Assembly (NCBI RefSeq): GCF_009650605.1
Contig: NZ_WAJT01000004.1
Span: 433,986 to 497,985 of the forward strand
Length of the DNA stretch: 64,000 nucleotides
Source of the DNA: Labrenzia sp. CE80
GTDB lineage: Bacteria; Pseudomonadota; Alphaproteobacteria; Rhizobiales; Stappiaceae
Direction of reading: 5' to 3'
This document shows positions 35,171 to 44,800 of this stretch, piece by piece (the stretch's first letter is position 1; every line of letters begins with the position of its first letter). Position numbers and translations under genes: made by a program. A model generated the notes under the pieces. That model did not search any database and had not been told where the DNA came from. It saw only the letters and a program-made list of their open reading frames with translations.

Positions 35171-36895
35171 TCAGTCTTGTAGGTCCTTAGCGCGTTTCTC
35201 GGCTTCCGCCCACAGCTCGCGGCGGCGATGCCAAAGTTCCAGGTACCATTGGATTCGCGATGGGGCTTGCTCCGCAAACAAACGCTCTGAACGAATGTAA
35301 TTCCAGGCATTGTTGGCAATGCGTCGACGCTCCTGTGCTGAAGACAGCAGTTGATCCAGTCGTTCGGGCCATTCATCTAGATGTTGTGCGATTATGCCGT
35401 TTTCACCATCTGTGATTGTTTCGCCATAGACGAGCGGCGAGGCGATGGTCGCCAGTCCTTGTGAGGACGCTTCCACGAACTTTACGTCGCTCTTGTATTC
35501 TTCACCCGGCTGCCCCTCCAGGGGATTGAGCATAATCTGGCAACTCCGCATCGCCTTCAGATAGTTTTTATAGTCAAGGGCTTGGTGGAAGGATTTGTTG
35601 GAAATAGACAAGACTTCGAAAAAGGCCTTGTCCGCGACAACCAGACAGCCTGCGTCATGCTTCTCGAGTACGGGGTTGATCCTTCTCGCAATTTCCGGCG
35701 AATAGGCCTCCCGGTTCAAGGCGCCATAAAATACGATAGGCTTCCCTTCAAAGAACGCCGTGCGGAAGATAGGGAGATCGTGACAACAGTTCCCAAACCA
35801 CATTGTCTCTGGATTCACTGTTCGAAAGAAGGATGCAAGCTTTTCGGTTGACGTCTGTGTCGCCGGCGCCGACTGGGCCAGAAGCTTGCGGTCAACGCCT
35901 TCCAGTGGACGCAGCAAGTCGGGGTGATCGTCTAGTTCGTAAACCAGAACACAATCGTTCTTCTTCATTTGATCGAGGAGGCCAAACCACATTTTTATGT
36001 CAGTGATCCGCGGCCTTTGAACGACAACAACTTTAGGCCCCGGGAACGTTCTCAATTCACCGATATTGATTTGTTTGACGCTGGAAATGACCTCCACGCC
36101 CTCGATTTTGGCGAGGTCCCGCGCTGGCAGGCGTACGCGAACGTCCATGAAGTGTTCGGTAAAGGCGCAGATGTTGAGCTTGATCTCGGTCTGAGGCAGA
36201 ACTTTCGCCTCTTGCGCGCTCTTTGTCACATTCGCCGTGAACACCCATTGAAGCGCGTGAAATTCTCTTTCATCGACCGGTTCCTTCAAGCCAAGATGGT
36301 CGCGCGCCCGGAAAATCTCACTCACGACCGGCGCGGCCGATTTGTTTGGAAAAATGCGCGGCTGTTGGCCAACGACCTTCCAGCCGTTTTCATCGAACAG
36401 TGACACCATGGACTTGCGGGTAAAGAAACGCAGATGGGTGCGATCCATCAGGCCGCTGTCTTGATACTCCCATTTGCCGTCGAGATAATTGACGAAAAAC
36501 GACCAGTGCTGTGAATTGGGGATGCAGGCAATACACTGGCCGCCAGGTCTCATGTGTTTTGCCAGCCTCTTTAGAACATCCCAAGGTTCTCTCAGGTGCT
36601 CGAGAACATCGCCGAAGATCAGGACATCGAAGTAATCTTCTGGCAGCTGCCTGTAGATTGCCTCGTCCTCGATCGACCCGGTAATAACTCTGCTGAGGAC
36701 CTTTTTCGCCTGTTCGGCGGCTTCCGGGACGTATTCGACACCCCAGTATTCGCAGTCTGGATTGACCTTGCTGCGATAGTACCCGCCCAAGGGACCAGCA
36801 CCGCATCCGATTTCCAGGACTCTTGGAGCCTGAGTTGGAATGGACTCAAGAAGTGTCTGATTGATGTTGGTGTAGTAGGTGGGCAGCTCGGTCAT
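35171..36895 (-). CDS. Methyltransferase-glycosyltransferase fusion
   Basis: A 574-residue two-part protein. Residues ~1-195: SAM methyltransferase with VLEIGCGAGPLGGYY, DVLIFGDVLEHLREPWDVL and LRPGGQCIACIPNSQHW-like segments. Residues ~235-574: GT-B-like C-terminal part with VVVVQRPRITDIKMW, VYELDDHPDLL and SDVKFVEASSQGLATIASPL (donor-site loop). The start at ATG 36895 (MTELPTYY) was preferred to an upstream TTG at 36910. Domain fusions of this type modify or extend polysaccharide chains. Its own transcription unit ends at the terminator near 34,980. Confidence 0.82.
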   Translation of the reverse strand: MTELPTYYTNINQTLLESIPTQAPRVLEIGCGAGPLGGYYRSKVNPDCEYWGVEYVPEAAEQAKKVLSRVITGSIEDEAIYRQLPEDYFDVLIFGDVLEHLREPWDVLKRLAKHMRPGGQCIACIPNSQHWSFFVNYLDGKWEYQDSGLMDRTHLRFFTRKSMVSLFDENGWKVVGQQPRIFPNKSAAPVVSEIFRARDHLGLKEPVDEREFHALQWVFTANVTKSAQEAKVLPQTEIKLNICAFTEHFMDVRVRLPARDLAKIEGVEVISSVKQINIGELRTFPGPKVVVVQRPRITDIKMWFGLLDQMKKNDCVLVYELDDHPDLLRPLEGVDRKLLAQSAPATQTSTEKLASFFRTVNPETMWFGNCCHDLPIFRTAFFEGKPIVFYGALNREAYSPEIARRINPVLEKHDAGCLVVADKAFFEVLSISNKSFHQALDYKNYLKAMRSCQIMLNPLEGQPGEEYKSDVKFVEASSQGLATIASPLVYGETITDGENGIIAQHLDEWPERLDQLLSSAQERRRIANNAWNYIRSERLFAEQAPSRIQWYLELWHRRRELWAEAEKRAKDLQD

Positions 36896-37045
36896 CAAAG
36901 ATTCTACCAATAAGGACGAAGGAGTTTCACGCGAAGATATTCGCGATGTATCGGAAGCACCACATGAATGTCGAGCAATTGACTATGGTGACCATCTGTG
37001 GCAGTCGGCAGGTCGATCGAGTTTGAATCCAAAAAGCGACAAAAA

Positions 37046-38851
37046 ATGACGTTCACCACATTTATTCTGCTCGCCCACGAGCGATCGGAAGATGTCGCGG
37101 AGCTCATCACTGCTCTTATAGAAAGCGATCCGGATTGTCATGTGGTCGTTCATTATGATGCCAAGTCTTCCGACGCTGAATATCAAAAATTGCGGGATTT
37201 GTATCAAGCCTGCAGCAGGATTTCATTTGTCGAAAAGCGGGTCGCTTGCGGCTGGGGGGAGTTCGGGCTGGTCGAAGCGACTGTGCGTGCACTCAGGCTG
37301 ATTCGAGATAAAAAAACCGCCCCTGGCCATGTCTACCTTCTCAGTGGTTCGTGCATGCCTGTTCGGCCTCTCGCCGAGCTGCGCCAATTCCTTTCCGAGC
37401 ATCCAACGACCGAATTCATCGAGAGCGAGAGCAAGGAGTGGATGACAGGTGGGCTGCGCGACGAGCGACATTGGTTCTGGTTTCCCTTCGGCTTCAAGCG
37501 GCATCCCTTTCTGTTTCATCAGCTGACCGAGTTGCAGAAAAAACTGAGGGTGAGGCGCCGGTTTCCGGCCGGGTTGCAACCTCGGTTCGGGTCGCAGTGG
37601 TGGTGCCTGACCTGGGAGACCTGCGAGAAAATTGTGAACTGGATTGACGACAATCCGCGCGGTTACAGGTTTTTCAGAACGGTCTGGATTCCCGACGAGT
37701 GCTTCTTTCAAACGCTGGTCTGGAAATTTGCCCGAAAATCGGTGACGAGCCGGCCTTTGACCTTCTACCGCTTCAATACATTCGGAAAGCCGCTGGTCTT
37801 TCACGAGGGTCACCAGCCATTTCTGACCGGTCTGCCCTATTTCTTTGCCCGAAAAATAAGCCATCAGGCGCGGGGCTTGAGAGATCGGCTGAAATCGATC
37901 GCCGCTGGGCCCGCCGGCGCATTGCCTGCTGTCGCGGCGCCGGCGCCCGATCATCTTTCCTACAAGAACCTCGTTGCGTCCTCGCAGGCGCGCGTCAAGT
38001 CCGGTCAGCTGTTTCACCCAAGTCTGGGGCAGAAGCCATGGCCAGGAAATCTGGCGAATTATCCCGGGAGCTTTGCTGTGCTCTTCGGGCCGCCCGTGCT
38101 TACGCGTCTGGCAGGCGATTTACTCCGCAAACACCCGGGGATAACCGTGCTGGGCAGGCTCTTGCAGCCAGGTGAAGTGGATTTCGGTGAGGGCATCGAA
38201 ACGATGGGTGCTCTTCGTCGTGATGATGCGGCAATCCGCGACCTGGATCCGGCGCTTTATCTTACGCGTGTGTTTGCGCGGACGTCGTCTTTTCCGGTCT
38301 TCGAACTCGCTCCGACCGATGCTCCGGAACTGCTCCCCCAGCTAAGCAAACTGGCGAATGCCATTCTTCTTCCGGTGCGGCCAGCGTCCAACTCAGTGGC
38401 GTCTTCCTCATTGTTCTGGCTTTTGAGTTTGCTTGATCAAGAAAAAGCGGCTTGCTACGCATTGGCCGCACTTGGAGAAACGCCGGCCCAGCAAGAACGC
38501 CAAAAGATCCTGCAAATGCTGATTGAGGATGCTTTTCCCGGCAAGCTTATAGCTTCGATGAATACGTTGCTCTTCCAGGAAAAGCCAATGCGGGACGCAA
38601 GGTTGATAGCTCCTTTATGTGATTACTCGACCAGTGACACGAAGGCTTCTCTGCTTGAGTTTCGCCATGGTTCACCCGCGCGTGCTCTGGGATGTGCCTT
38701 GACGGCTCTAGATCAGGACCTTGTCGACAGATCTCCGAGCGAAATTACCAACTTTCTGGAGCCCTACTGGCAGAGGCACTTTGAGCCCTTGTGGCGACTT
38801 GCTCAATCGACAAGCCGGGAGGTGCAAGAGACGCTAAATGCAGATTCTTAA
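37046..38851 (+). CDS. GT14-type glycosyltransferase with C-terminal DUF5928
   Basis: A 601-residue protein. Residues ~1-270: core-2/I-branching (GT14) domain with FTTFILLAHERSEDVAELI, HVVVHYDAKSSD, YLLSGSCMPVRPLAEL, SQWWCLTWETCEKIV and VWIPDECFFQTLV. Residues ~310-601: a second region of the DUF5928 type often fused to this domain in alphaproteobacteria, function unknown. It would transfer a sugar such as beta-1,6-linked N-acetylglucosamine. It overlaps the next gene by 14 bases, indicating an operon. Confidence 0.82.
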   Translation: MTFTTFILLAHERSEDVAELITALIESDPDCHVVVHYDAKSSDAEYQKLRDLYQACSRISFVEKRVACGWGEFGLVEATVRALRLIRDKKTAPGHVYLLSGSCMPVRPLAELRQFLSEHPTTEFIESESKEWMTGGLRDERHWFWFPFGFKRHPFLFHQLTELQKKLRVRRRFPAGLQPRFGSQWWCLTWETCEKIVNWIDDNPRGYRFFRTVWIPDECFFQTLVWKFARKSVTSRPLTFYRFNTFGKPLVFHEGHQPFLTGLPYFFARKISHQARGLRDRLKSIAAGPAGALPAVAAPAPDHLSYKNLVASSQARVKSGQLFHPSLGQKPWPGNLANYPGSFAVLFGPPVLTRLAGDLLRKHPGITVLGRLLQPGEVDFGEGIETMGALRRDDAAIRDLDPALYLTRVFARTSSFPVFELAPTDAPELLPQLSKLANAILLPVRPASNSVASSSLFWLLSLLDQEKAACYALAALGETPAQQERQKILQMLIEDAFPGKLIASMNTLLFQEKPMRDARLIAPLCDYSTSDTKASLLEFRHGSPARALGCALTALDQDLVDRSPSEITNFLEPYWQRHFEPLWRLAQSTSREVQETLNADS

Positions 38852-39830
38852 AGACATCGGGTCGGCGGCGGAGCGCTACAAGAACGGGCTCACGGCAAGA
38901 GGGCAGCTTCAGTCTGTTTACAATCGCACGAAGGCAATCCGGGACTCCGATGTCCTCCTAGTCTGCTGTTTGCGCAACGAGCGGCACCGAGTGAGCTATT
39001 TTTACGAATACTATCGCTCGCTTGGTGTCGACCATTTTCTCTTCGTTGACAACGGTTCGAGCGATGGGTTTCAGGAATGGGCACACCAGCACGCTGATGT
39101 CTCGGTTTGGAAGACGGAAGCTAGCTATAAGAACTCGAATTTCGGTGTGGAGTGGTGCAACTACCTCCTCAGCCGTTATGGCACAGGCCACTTGTGTCTT
39201 ACTGTCGATCCTGATGAGTTTCTGGTTTACCCTCATTGCGAGACGCGGTCGCTTGCCGCGTTGGGAGAGCATTTGAAGGACAGCCGTAAGCAAAGCCTGT
39301 CGGTTCTCATGCTGGATATGTACAGCGAGGGGGCGCTTGAGGGCGCAAACCTTGAAGACGGTATGAACCCATTCGAGGTTTGTCGTTACTTCGACAGAGA
39401 TGGTTACGTTCAGAGAAAAAATCACTTGCAAGGTGTGTTTGTTCAAGGTGGCCCACGGATGCGGATTCACAACCGTGAAAAGCCTGAAATCTCACCCGCC
39501 TTGAACAAGGTACCGCTTGTGTGGTGGCAGCGGCACTTTCGTTATGTCAGTTCGACACACAATATGGAGCCGCTTTTATTAAATCGGCCCAATGCTAAAG
39601 GTAGCATCTCGCTCACCGGTTGCTTGTTGCATTTTAAGTTTGTGGCGGCGCTAAGGGAGAAAATACTGGAGGAAAAGTCTCGGAAGCAGCACTATCAAGC
39701 TGGGCGTGAATATGAAAAATACGACGAAAACAAAGGTCTTACCTTTTTCGATTTAGGTATCAGTGTTGAGTATCAATCGCCTCAGCAGCTCGTGAGTCTC
39801 GGATTAATGACGCATGGTGAATGGTTCTAA
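38838..39830 (+). CDS. Glycosyltransferase family 2-like protein
   Basis: A 330-residue protein. It shows DVLLVCCLRNERHRVSYFYE and LGVDHFLFVDNGSSDGF (nucleotide-sugar site) and LTVDPDEFLVYP (a DxD-type metal site), as in GT2/GT92-like enzymes of bacterial surface loci. Start overlaps the GT14 gene by 14 bases. Together with the GT14 protein it probably builds the same glycan. No membrane helix is seen. Confidence 0.8.
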   Translation: MQILKDIGSAAERYKNGLTARGQLQSVYNRTKAIRDSDVLLVCCLRNERHRVSYFYEYYRSLGVDHFLFVDNGSSDGFQEWAHQHADVSVWKTEASYKNSNFGVEWCNYLLSRYGTGHLCLTVDPDEFLVYPHCETRSLAALGEHLKDSRKQSLSVLMLDMYSEGALEGANLEDGMNPFEVCRYFDRDGYVQRKNHLQGVFVQGGPRMRIHNREKPEISPALNKVPLVWWQRHFRYVSSTHNMEPLLLNRPNAKGSISLTGCLLHFKFVAALREKILEEKSRKQHYQAGREYEKYDENKGLTFFDLGISVEYQSPQQLVSLGLMTHGEWF

Positions 39831-39840
39831 GGTCAAGAAT

Positions 39841-40587
39841 ATGATCGACGCTAAAAAAATATTTTCGAAAAAGCCGCAACTGAGGACCATTCCCGGTATA
39901 ACTTGCAGAAATTTACCTCTTAACTACTTCTCTATTCCTAAGAGTGCTTGTACAACCGTTAAGAATATACTTTATACACTAGATTCCGGCGCTTCTTACA
40001 CTGATCCCTTGGCTATTCATGAGGACGGAGATGCGCTTCTGTGGTCAAAATCTAGTGACCGAGAGCTCTATATTGAGCGTTTAAAGAAATCTGAGATTAC
40101 TTTCACCTTTTCTCGAAACCCGATGTCCCGAGTATATTCGTGTTTTGTCGAGAAGATTCACTTTGATGGTGTCTACTCTTTTCCTAGATACAGGGATTTT
40201 CTCGTTCAGAACTATGGATACAGGGTCGACGCCAACAATGACATCAGCTTCTATCGTGAGAACTTCAATGCGTTTTTGTTGCTGGTGCGCGATACCCTCA
40301 AAGTTGACCGGCCTTTTCGCTGGGATCCTCACTGGGCTCCTCAATCGTTGCTGGTTGACGAATTCGAAAAGTATGTTGGGATTGACTTCATCGGGAAGGT
40401 CGAGAACTTTCAAATTGACATGAAGACGGTTCTACAAAAGGCGGGGATCGACGCGGATGTGGACCTAAGCGTTCGATACAACGAATCCCCGCCGCCGCCG
40501 TTCAAACTAAATGATTTTCTAGATGAGAGACTGGAAAGAACAATCAGGTCAATTTACATTGAGGACTATGATAGATTTGATTATTGA
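39841..40587 (+). CDS. Sulfotransferase, AT-rich gene
   Basis: A 248-residue sulfotransferase 2-family enzyme. The 5-prime phosphosulfate-binding loop is in FSIPKSACTTVKNIL (residues ~30-44) and the 3-prime phosphate site in FTFSRNPMSRVYSC (~88-101). It transfers sulfate from PAPS to a carbohydrate hydroxyl. Start at the ATG after AAGGTC (the preceding ATG is nine codons upstream). The coding sequence and the region after it are noticeably more AT-rich than neighbouring genes, which suggests recent transfer. It follows two glycosyltransferases, so a sulfated glycan is plausible. Confidence 0.85.
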   Translation: MIDAKKIFSKKPQLRTIPGITCRNLPLNYFSIPKSACTTVKNILYTLDSGASYTDPLAIHEDGDALLWSKSSDRELYIERLKKSEITFTFSRNPMSRVYSCFVEKIHFDGVYSFPRYRDFLVQNYGYRVDANNDISFYRENFNAFLLLVRDTLKVDRPFRWDPHWAPQSLLVDEFEKYVGIDFIGKVENFQIDMKTVLQKAGIDADVDLSVRYNESPPPPFKLNDFLDERLERTIRSIYIEDYDRFDY

Positions 40588-40881
40588 TGTTCTAAATTTG
40601 GTCGATATTTTATTCTGAAAAACTCTCAGTATTATTAGCTTGAATACGATCTGTATTCCTCTTTTTTCCTTTCTTTCAATATTAATTAAGTAAATTGGGT
40701 GTCTATTGAATTTGCAGCTGAGCAAACTCAGATCGGCTAGCATCTGGACAGCTTAGTTTAATTCACGAAGCGAATTGTCCCGTGGATGGGCGTTCGTTCA
40801 AAGAATTCTCTTTACCCAGTTTAAATCGGGGTGCGCAAACTACTTTATTGCTAACGCATATGACAAATACGACATGGAAGT
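40588..40881. other. AT-rich intergenic region
   Basis: About 294 bases of low GC between convergent sulfotransferase and regulator genes. No hairpin with T run, gene or RNA was recognised. Confidence 0.45.
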
Positions 40882-41835
40882 CTAATCCTGCAGTTTCTTG
40901 AGCGACAGGACGGCTGCGGCGGTTCGGTTTTCGACACCCAGCTTTCCGAAAATGCGATCAAGGTGCTTGTTGACTGTTCGTGGGCTCATGTCCAGAATCG
41001 CGGCGATTTCCTTGTTGGATTTGCCGTTTGTGATCCACGTCAGAACCTCAGCTTCCCGTTCGGTTAAATTGAACTCCGTCCGAAGGGCTTTGTTGCCGTC
41101 TTTGCTGCCTCCTTCCGTGACGCGCAACAGGTGCTCGCCGGAATTGATGGCTCCGACGTAGGCAAAGCGCATTTCACCGGCCTCCTGCGAGAGAAACAGA
41201 TCTTCTCGTGCGGAGGGGGAGGGCTGCCCGGACATTCCGGTTATTTGACGCAGCCAGTCGACGACTGCTGTTGGAAGCGCATTTGTCATTAGCTGGGCTT
41301 CGGCTTTCTCCGCAGCGTCAAAACTGTCGAGGCCGAGAAGCATTCTGGCCTGGGGCGTCGCCCAGCAGACCCTGCCGGCAAGATCGATGGAAAGCAGGAA
41401 GCGCCCCGAGACGTCGAGAGCAAGATGAGCGCTCTTGCTGCTGCGCGCATTGGCGATGTGAACCTTGAGCCGCGCCAGCAGCTCGGCCGGGTTTACCGGT
41501 TTTGTGATGTAGTCGACCCCGCCAACTTCCAGGCCTTTGACGATGTTTTCAGTGTCGCTGAGCCCGGTCATGAAGAGCACGGGAACATCCTCAAGACCGC
41601 CCATTTTCTTCAGTCTCTTGCTGGTCTCGAAGCCATCGAGATTTGGCATCACGGCATCCATCAGGATGGCGTTGGGCGTAAATCGGGAGGCAATGTCTAG
41701 CGCTTTTTGACCGTCCGGAGCGACCAGCACTGTGTAGCCGGATTCTTCCAGGGCACTGGTCAGCATGCCCAGGGAAGAGGGGGTGTCATCAACCACGAGA
41801 ATTGTATCACCGGGGCTAGGAACGACCATCATCAT
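40882..41835 (-). CDS. Response regulator with LuxR-type DNA-binding domain
   Basis: A 317-residue regulator: receiver ~8-130 (ILVVDDTPSSLGML, phospho-Asp in AILMDAVMPNLDG, FMTGL, YITKPVNP), a PAS-like middle (~140-215), and a C-terminal LuxR-type helix-turn-helix (FNLTEREAEVLTWITNGKSN, MSPRTVNKHLDRIFGKLGVE). Start ATG 41835 has a GGAGG site nine bases upstream; an in-frame TTG (41841) is also possible. It overlaps the end of the permease-kinase gene, so it is surely the partner receiver, probably controlling the divergent amide/urea operon. Confidence 0.9.
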   Translation of the reverse strand: MMMVVPSPGDTILVVDDTPSSLGMLTSALEESGYTVLVAPDGQKALDIASRFTPNAILMDAVMPNLDGFETSKRLKKMGGLEDVPVLFMTGLSDTENIVKGLEVGGVDYITKPVNPAELLARLKVHIANARSSKSAHLALDVSGRFLLSIDLAGRVCWATPQARMLLGLDSFDAAEKAEAQLMTNALPTAVVDWLRQITGMSGQPSPSAREDLFLSQEAGEMRFAYVGAINSGEHLLRVTEGGSKDGNKALRTEFNLTEREAEVLTWITNGKSNKEIAAILDMSPRTVNKHLDRIFGKLGVENRTAAAVLSLKKLQD

Positions 41836-44800
41836 GCTCAACTGCCTCCAATAGCTGTTCGTAGCGTTTGATATCGAAATCTGTCACGAGTTCTCGCATG
41901 TGGGTTACAAATGCGGCGGCTTGAGGCTCCTGTAATTCGATATCGTCGAGTTTGGCCCTTATGCCGCGCACATAGCCCATTTGACTGAGCTGGCGCAGCA
42001 TCTGCAGGCTTTCCGTTGAGGGAATGGCGGCTTTGTCGAAAGAGGGATGAACCGAAGTACTTTCATCGATCGGCGCTCTTTCCTCGGTGCGCCAGACAAG
42101 CTTCAAGTGCCTCTCGAGCCGCTCCAGCAACTCTGAAAGCCGGAACGGTTTGACGAGGTAGTCGTCATGATAGATCCGATGGACCGGGTCGCGTCCACGC
42201 TCATCTGCGTTTGCCGAAATCATGATCATGACCGCCGCTCCGTGTCCCGATTGACGCAAAACCCTTGCAAGCTCCCAGCCATTCATCCCGGGCATGCTGA
42301 TATCGAGCAGAAAGGCATCAGGCTGATTTGTGCCGACGACTTCAAGGCAGGCATTCGCATTGGGAACTGCGATGACCCTGAAGCCAAGAGGCACGAGGAA
42401 ATCACTCATCAGGCTACGCTGGGCCGCGTCATCGTCAACGACAATGATCGTCTGCGTTGGGCCTTCGTAACCGAGGATCTGCTTTTCGACAGCGGTTTTG
42501 CTTGAGGGAGCCTGTGCTGAGGACAAGAGTAGGCGCACGTTGAATGTGCTTCCCTGCCCAAGCGTGCTTTCCACCTGGATGTCGCCGCCCATGATCTCGC
42601 TGAGGAGCTTGGTGATGGTGAGCCCCAATCCCGTCCCAGGTGTCGAGGCGGCGTCTCCCCCAAGTCTTTCAAAGGGTATGAAAATACGTTCCAGATCTTT
42701 CTGGCCGATACCTGTTCCCGTATCCGTAACGGAGAACTCGGCCACTTGGCTGTGGTATTCGACCTTCAAAGTAATTTCCCCGCAGCGGGTCGCCTTGATC
42801 GCGTTGGAGAGCAGGTTGATCAGGATCTGCCGGAGGCGCTTTTCGTCACCAAAGACGTAGACAGGTAGATTGTCGGCAGGGGCAAAGACGAAGCGAAGGG
42901 CTTTCGCATCAGCTTGAAGCCGGAACATATCAACGATCTGGGTCAGGAACTCATGAAGGTTGAAACGTTCCCTGTAGATCGTCAGATGGCCGGCTTCGAT
43001 CTTCGAGATGTCGAGCAACCCCTCGATCAAGCCAGAGAGATGGTCGGCCGAGTTCTGGATGACCTTGACCGCGTCGCGCCTGTGAACAGGAATAGCTGGG
43101 TCGCGTTGCATCAACTGGGCATATCCGGCAATGGCGTTCAGCGGCGAGCGGAGTTCATGGCTGATGCCGATAACATAGCGGCTCTTGGCTTCATTTGCGG
43201 ATTCCGCAACTTCCTTGGCCTTTTGCAGCTTCTTGTCTGTCCTGCTGTGCGCGCGGATCTCCTGCATCAGGAGGCTAGTTTGGCGCCGGGTCTCTTCCTT
43301 CGCGAACTTGCGGCTTTCATGCACAAGCACGTAAAGCCAAGCCATCACCCCTGAGATCATCAGTAGGATCACAAAAACCTGGGTCAGCGCCTGTTCAATG
43401 CCTGCCTTTGCGCCTATCTCAACTGCCACATCGAGGTGAAAATAGACAAACGATAAGATCCCGCCCAGCGAAAGGCTGACCACGAGCATGACCCCGATAT
43501 AGAGTCCGAGTCGCGCGCCGATCTTGCCGACAACCTGCTCTGGAAGGATCGAATGAAGAAATGAACTGATCTGATCCCCGATCCGGGCCTCTTCCTTGCA
43601 ATCATCCTCGCATCTGGCGTCGAGGGAGCAACAAAGTGAGCAGATCGGACCTGAGTAGACAGGGCAGCGTGCCATGTCTTCGATCTCGAAATTATGTTCG
43701 CAGATACAGCAGTCCATGCTCGCAGGTTTTGTGCCGTCGTCGGCGACAAAGCTGTCCGCCTTACGAGCAATGTAATAGCGCCCCCTTGTCAGGTAGGCGA
43801 TAACAGGCGCCAGGATCACCGCGGTGAAGAGTGCGATGTAGCTAGCCAGGGCTCTGCCCGTTTCGCCAAACACGCCGGAGTAGGCGGCAAGAGCCAAAAG
43901 GCTGGCAAGCCCCATGGAGCCGAGGCCGACGGGATTGACGTCGTAAAGGTGAGCGCGCTTGAACTCGATATGCTTCGGGCTAAGTCCGAGCGGCTTGTTG
44001 ATCACCAGATCTGCAAAAAGGGCGCCGATCCAAGCCACGGCGACGATCGAGTAGAGGCCAAGGGTTCGCTCCAGCGCCTTGTAGACGCCCAGTTCCATCA
44101 GCGCGAGAGCGATGGCAACATTGAAGACCAGCCAGACGACCCGGCCAGGATGACTGTGGGTCAGACGCGAAAAGAAATTAGACCAGGCGATGGAGCCGGC
44201 GTAGGAGTTCGTCACGTTGATCTTGATTTGGCAAACGATGACAAAAATGCCGGTCAAGGCGATTGCCACTTCCGGGCTGGCCACATGTTGAAATGCCATC
44301 AGGTACAGGTGGGTCGGTTCGACCGCGAATTCAGGCGCCATTCCGTTTCCGATGGCAAGAACCACCAGAAACGATCCCATCAACAGCTTGATCGCTCCGA
44401 TGATGATCCAGCCCGGCCCTGCGGCTAGAAGGGATAGCCACCATCGGGTATGTCGACCTCGCCGTTCACGTGGCAGGAAGCGCAGGAAATCCACTTGCTC
44501 GCCGATCTGGGCTATGAGGGAAAAGACGACCGCACTGGCTGCGCCGAAAAGCAGTAGGTCGAATTGGCCGTTTTCGGCGCCCAGGCGACCGGAAAAGGAA
44601 CGCCACTCCTCGAACGGGGCGACACCTTGCCAGGCGATGAACACAAACGGAAGGATCTGCAGGAAGATCCAGAGTGGCTGGGTGTAGACTTGCAGCCGGC
44701 TGATCAGCGTGATGCCGTAGATCACCATCGGAATGATGACCAGCGTGCAAACCAAGTAGCCAACGTTGAGTGGAATGCCGAGGAAAAGCTCTAGAGCGGT

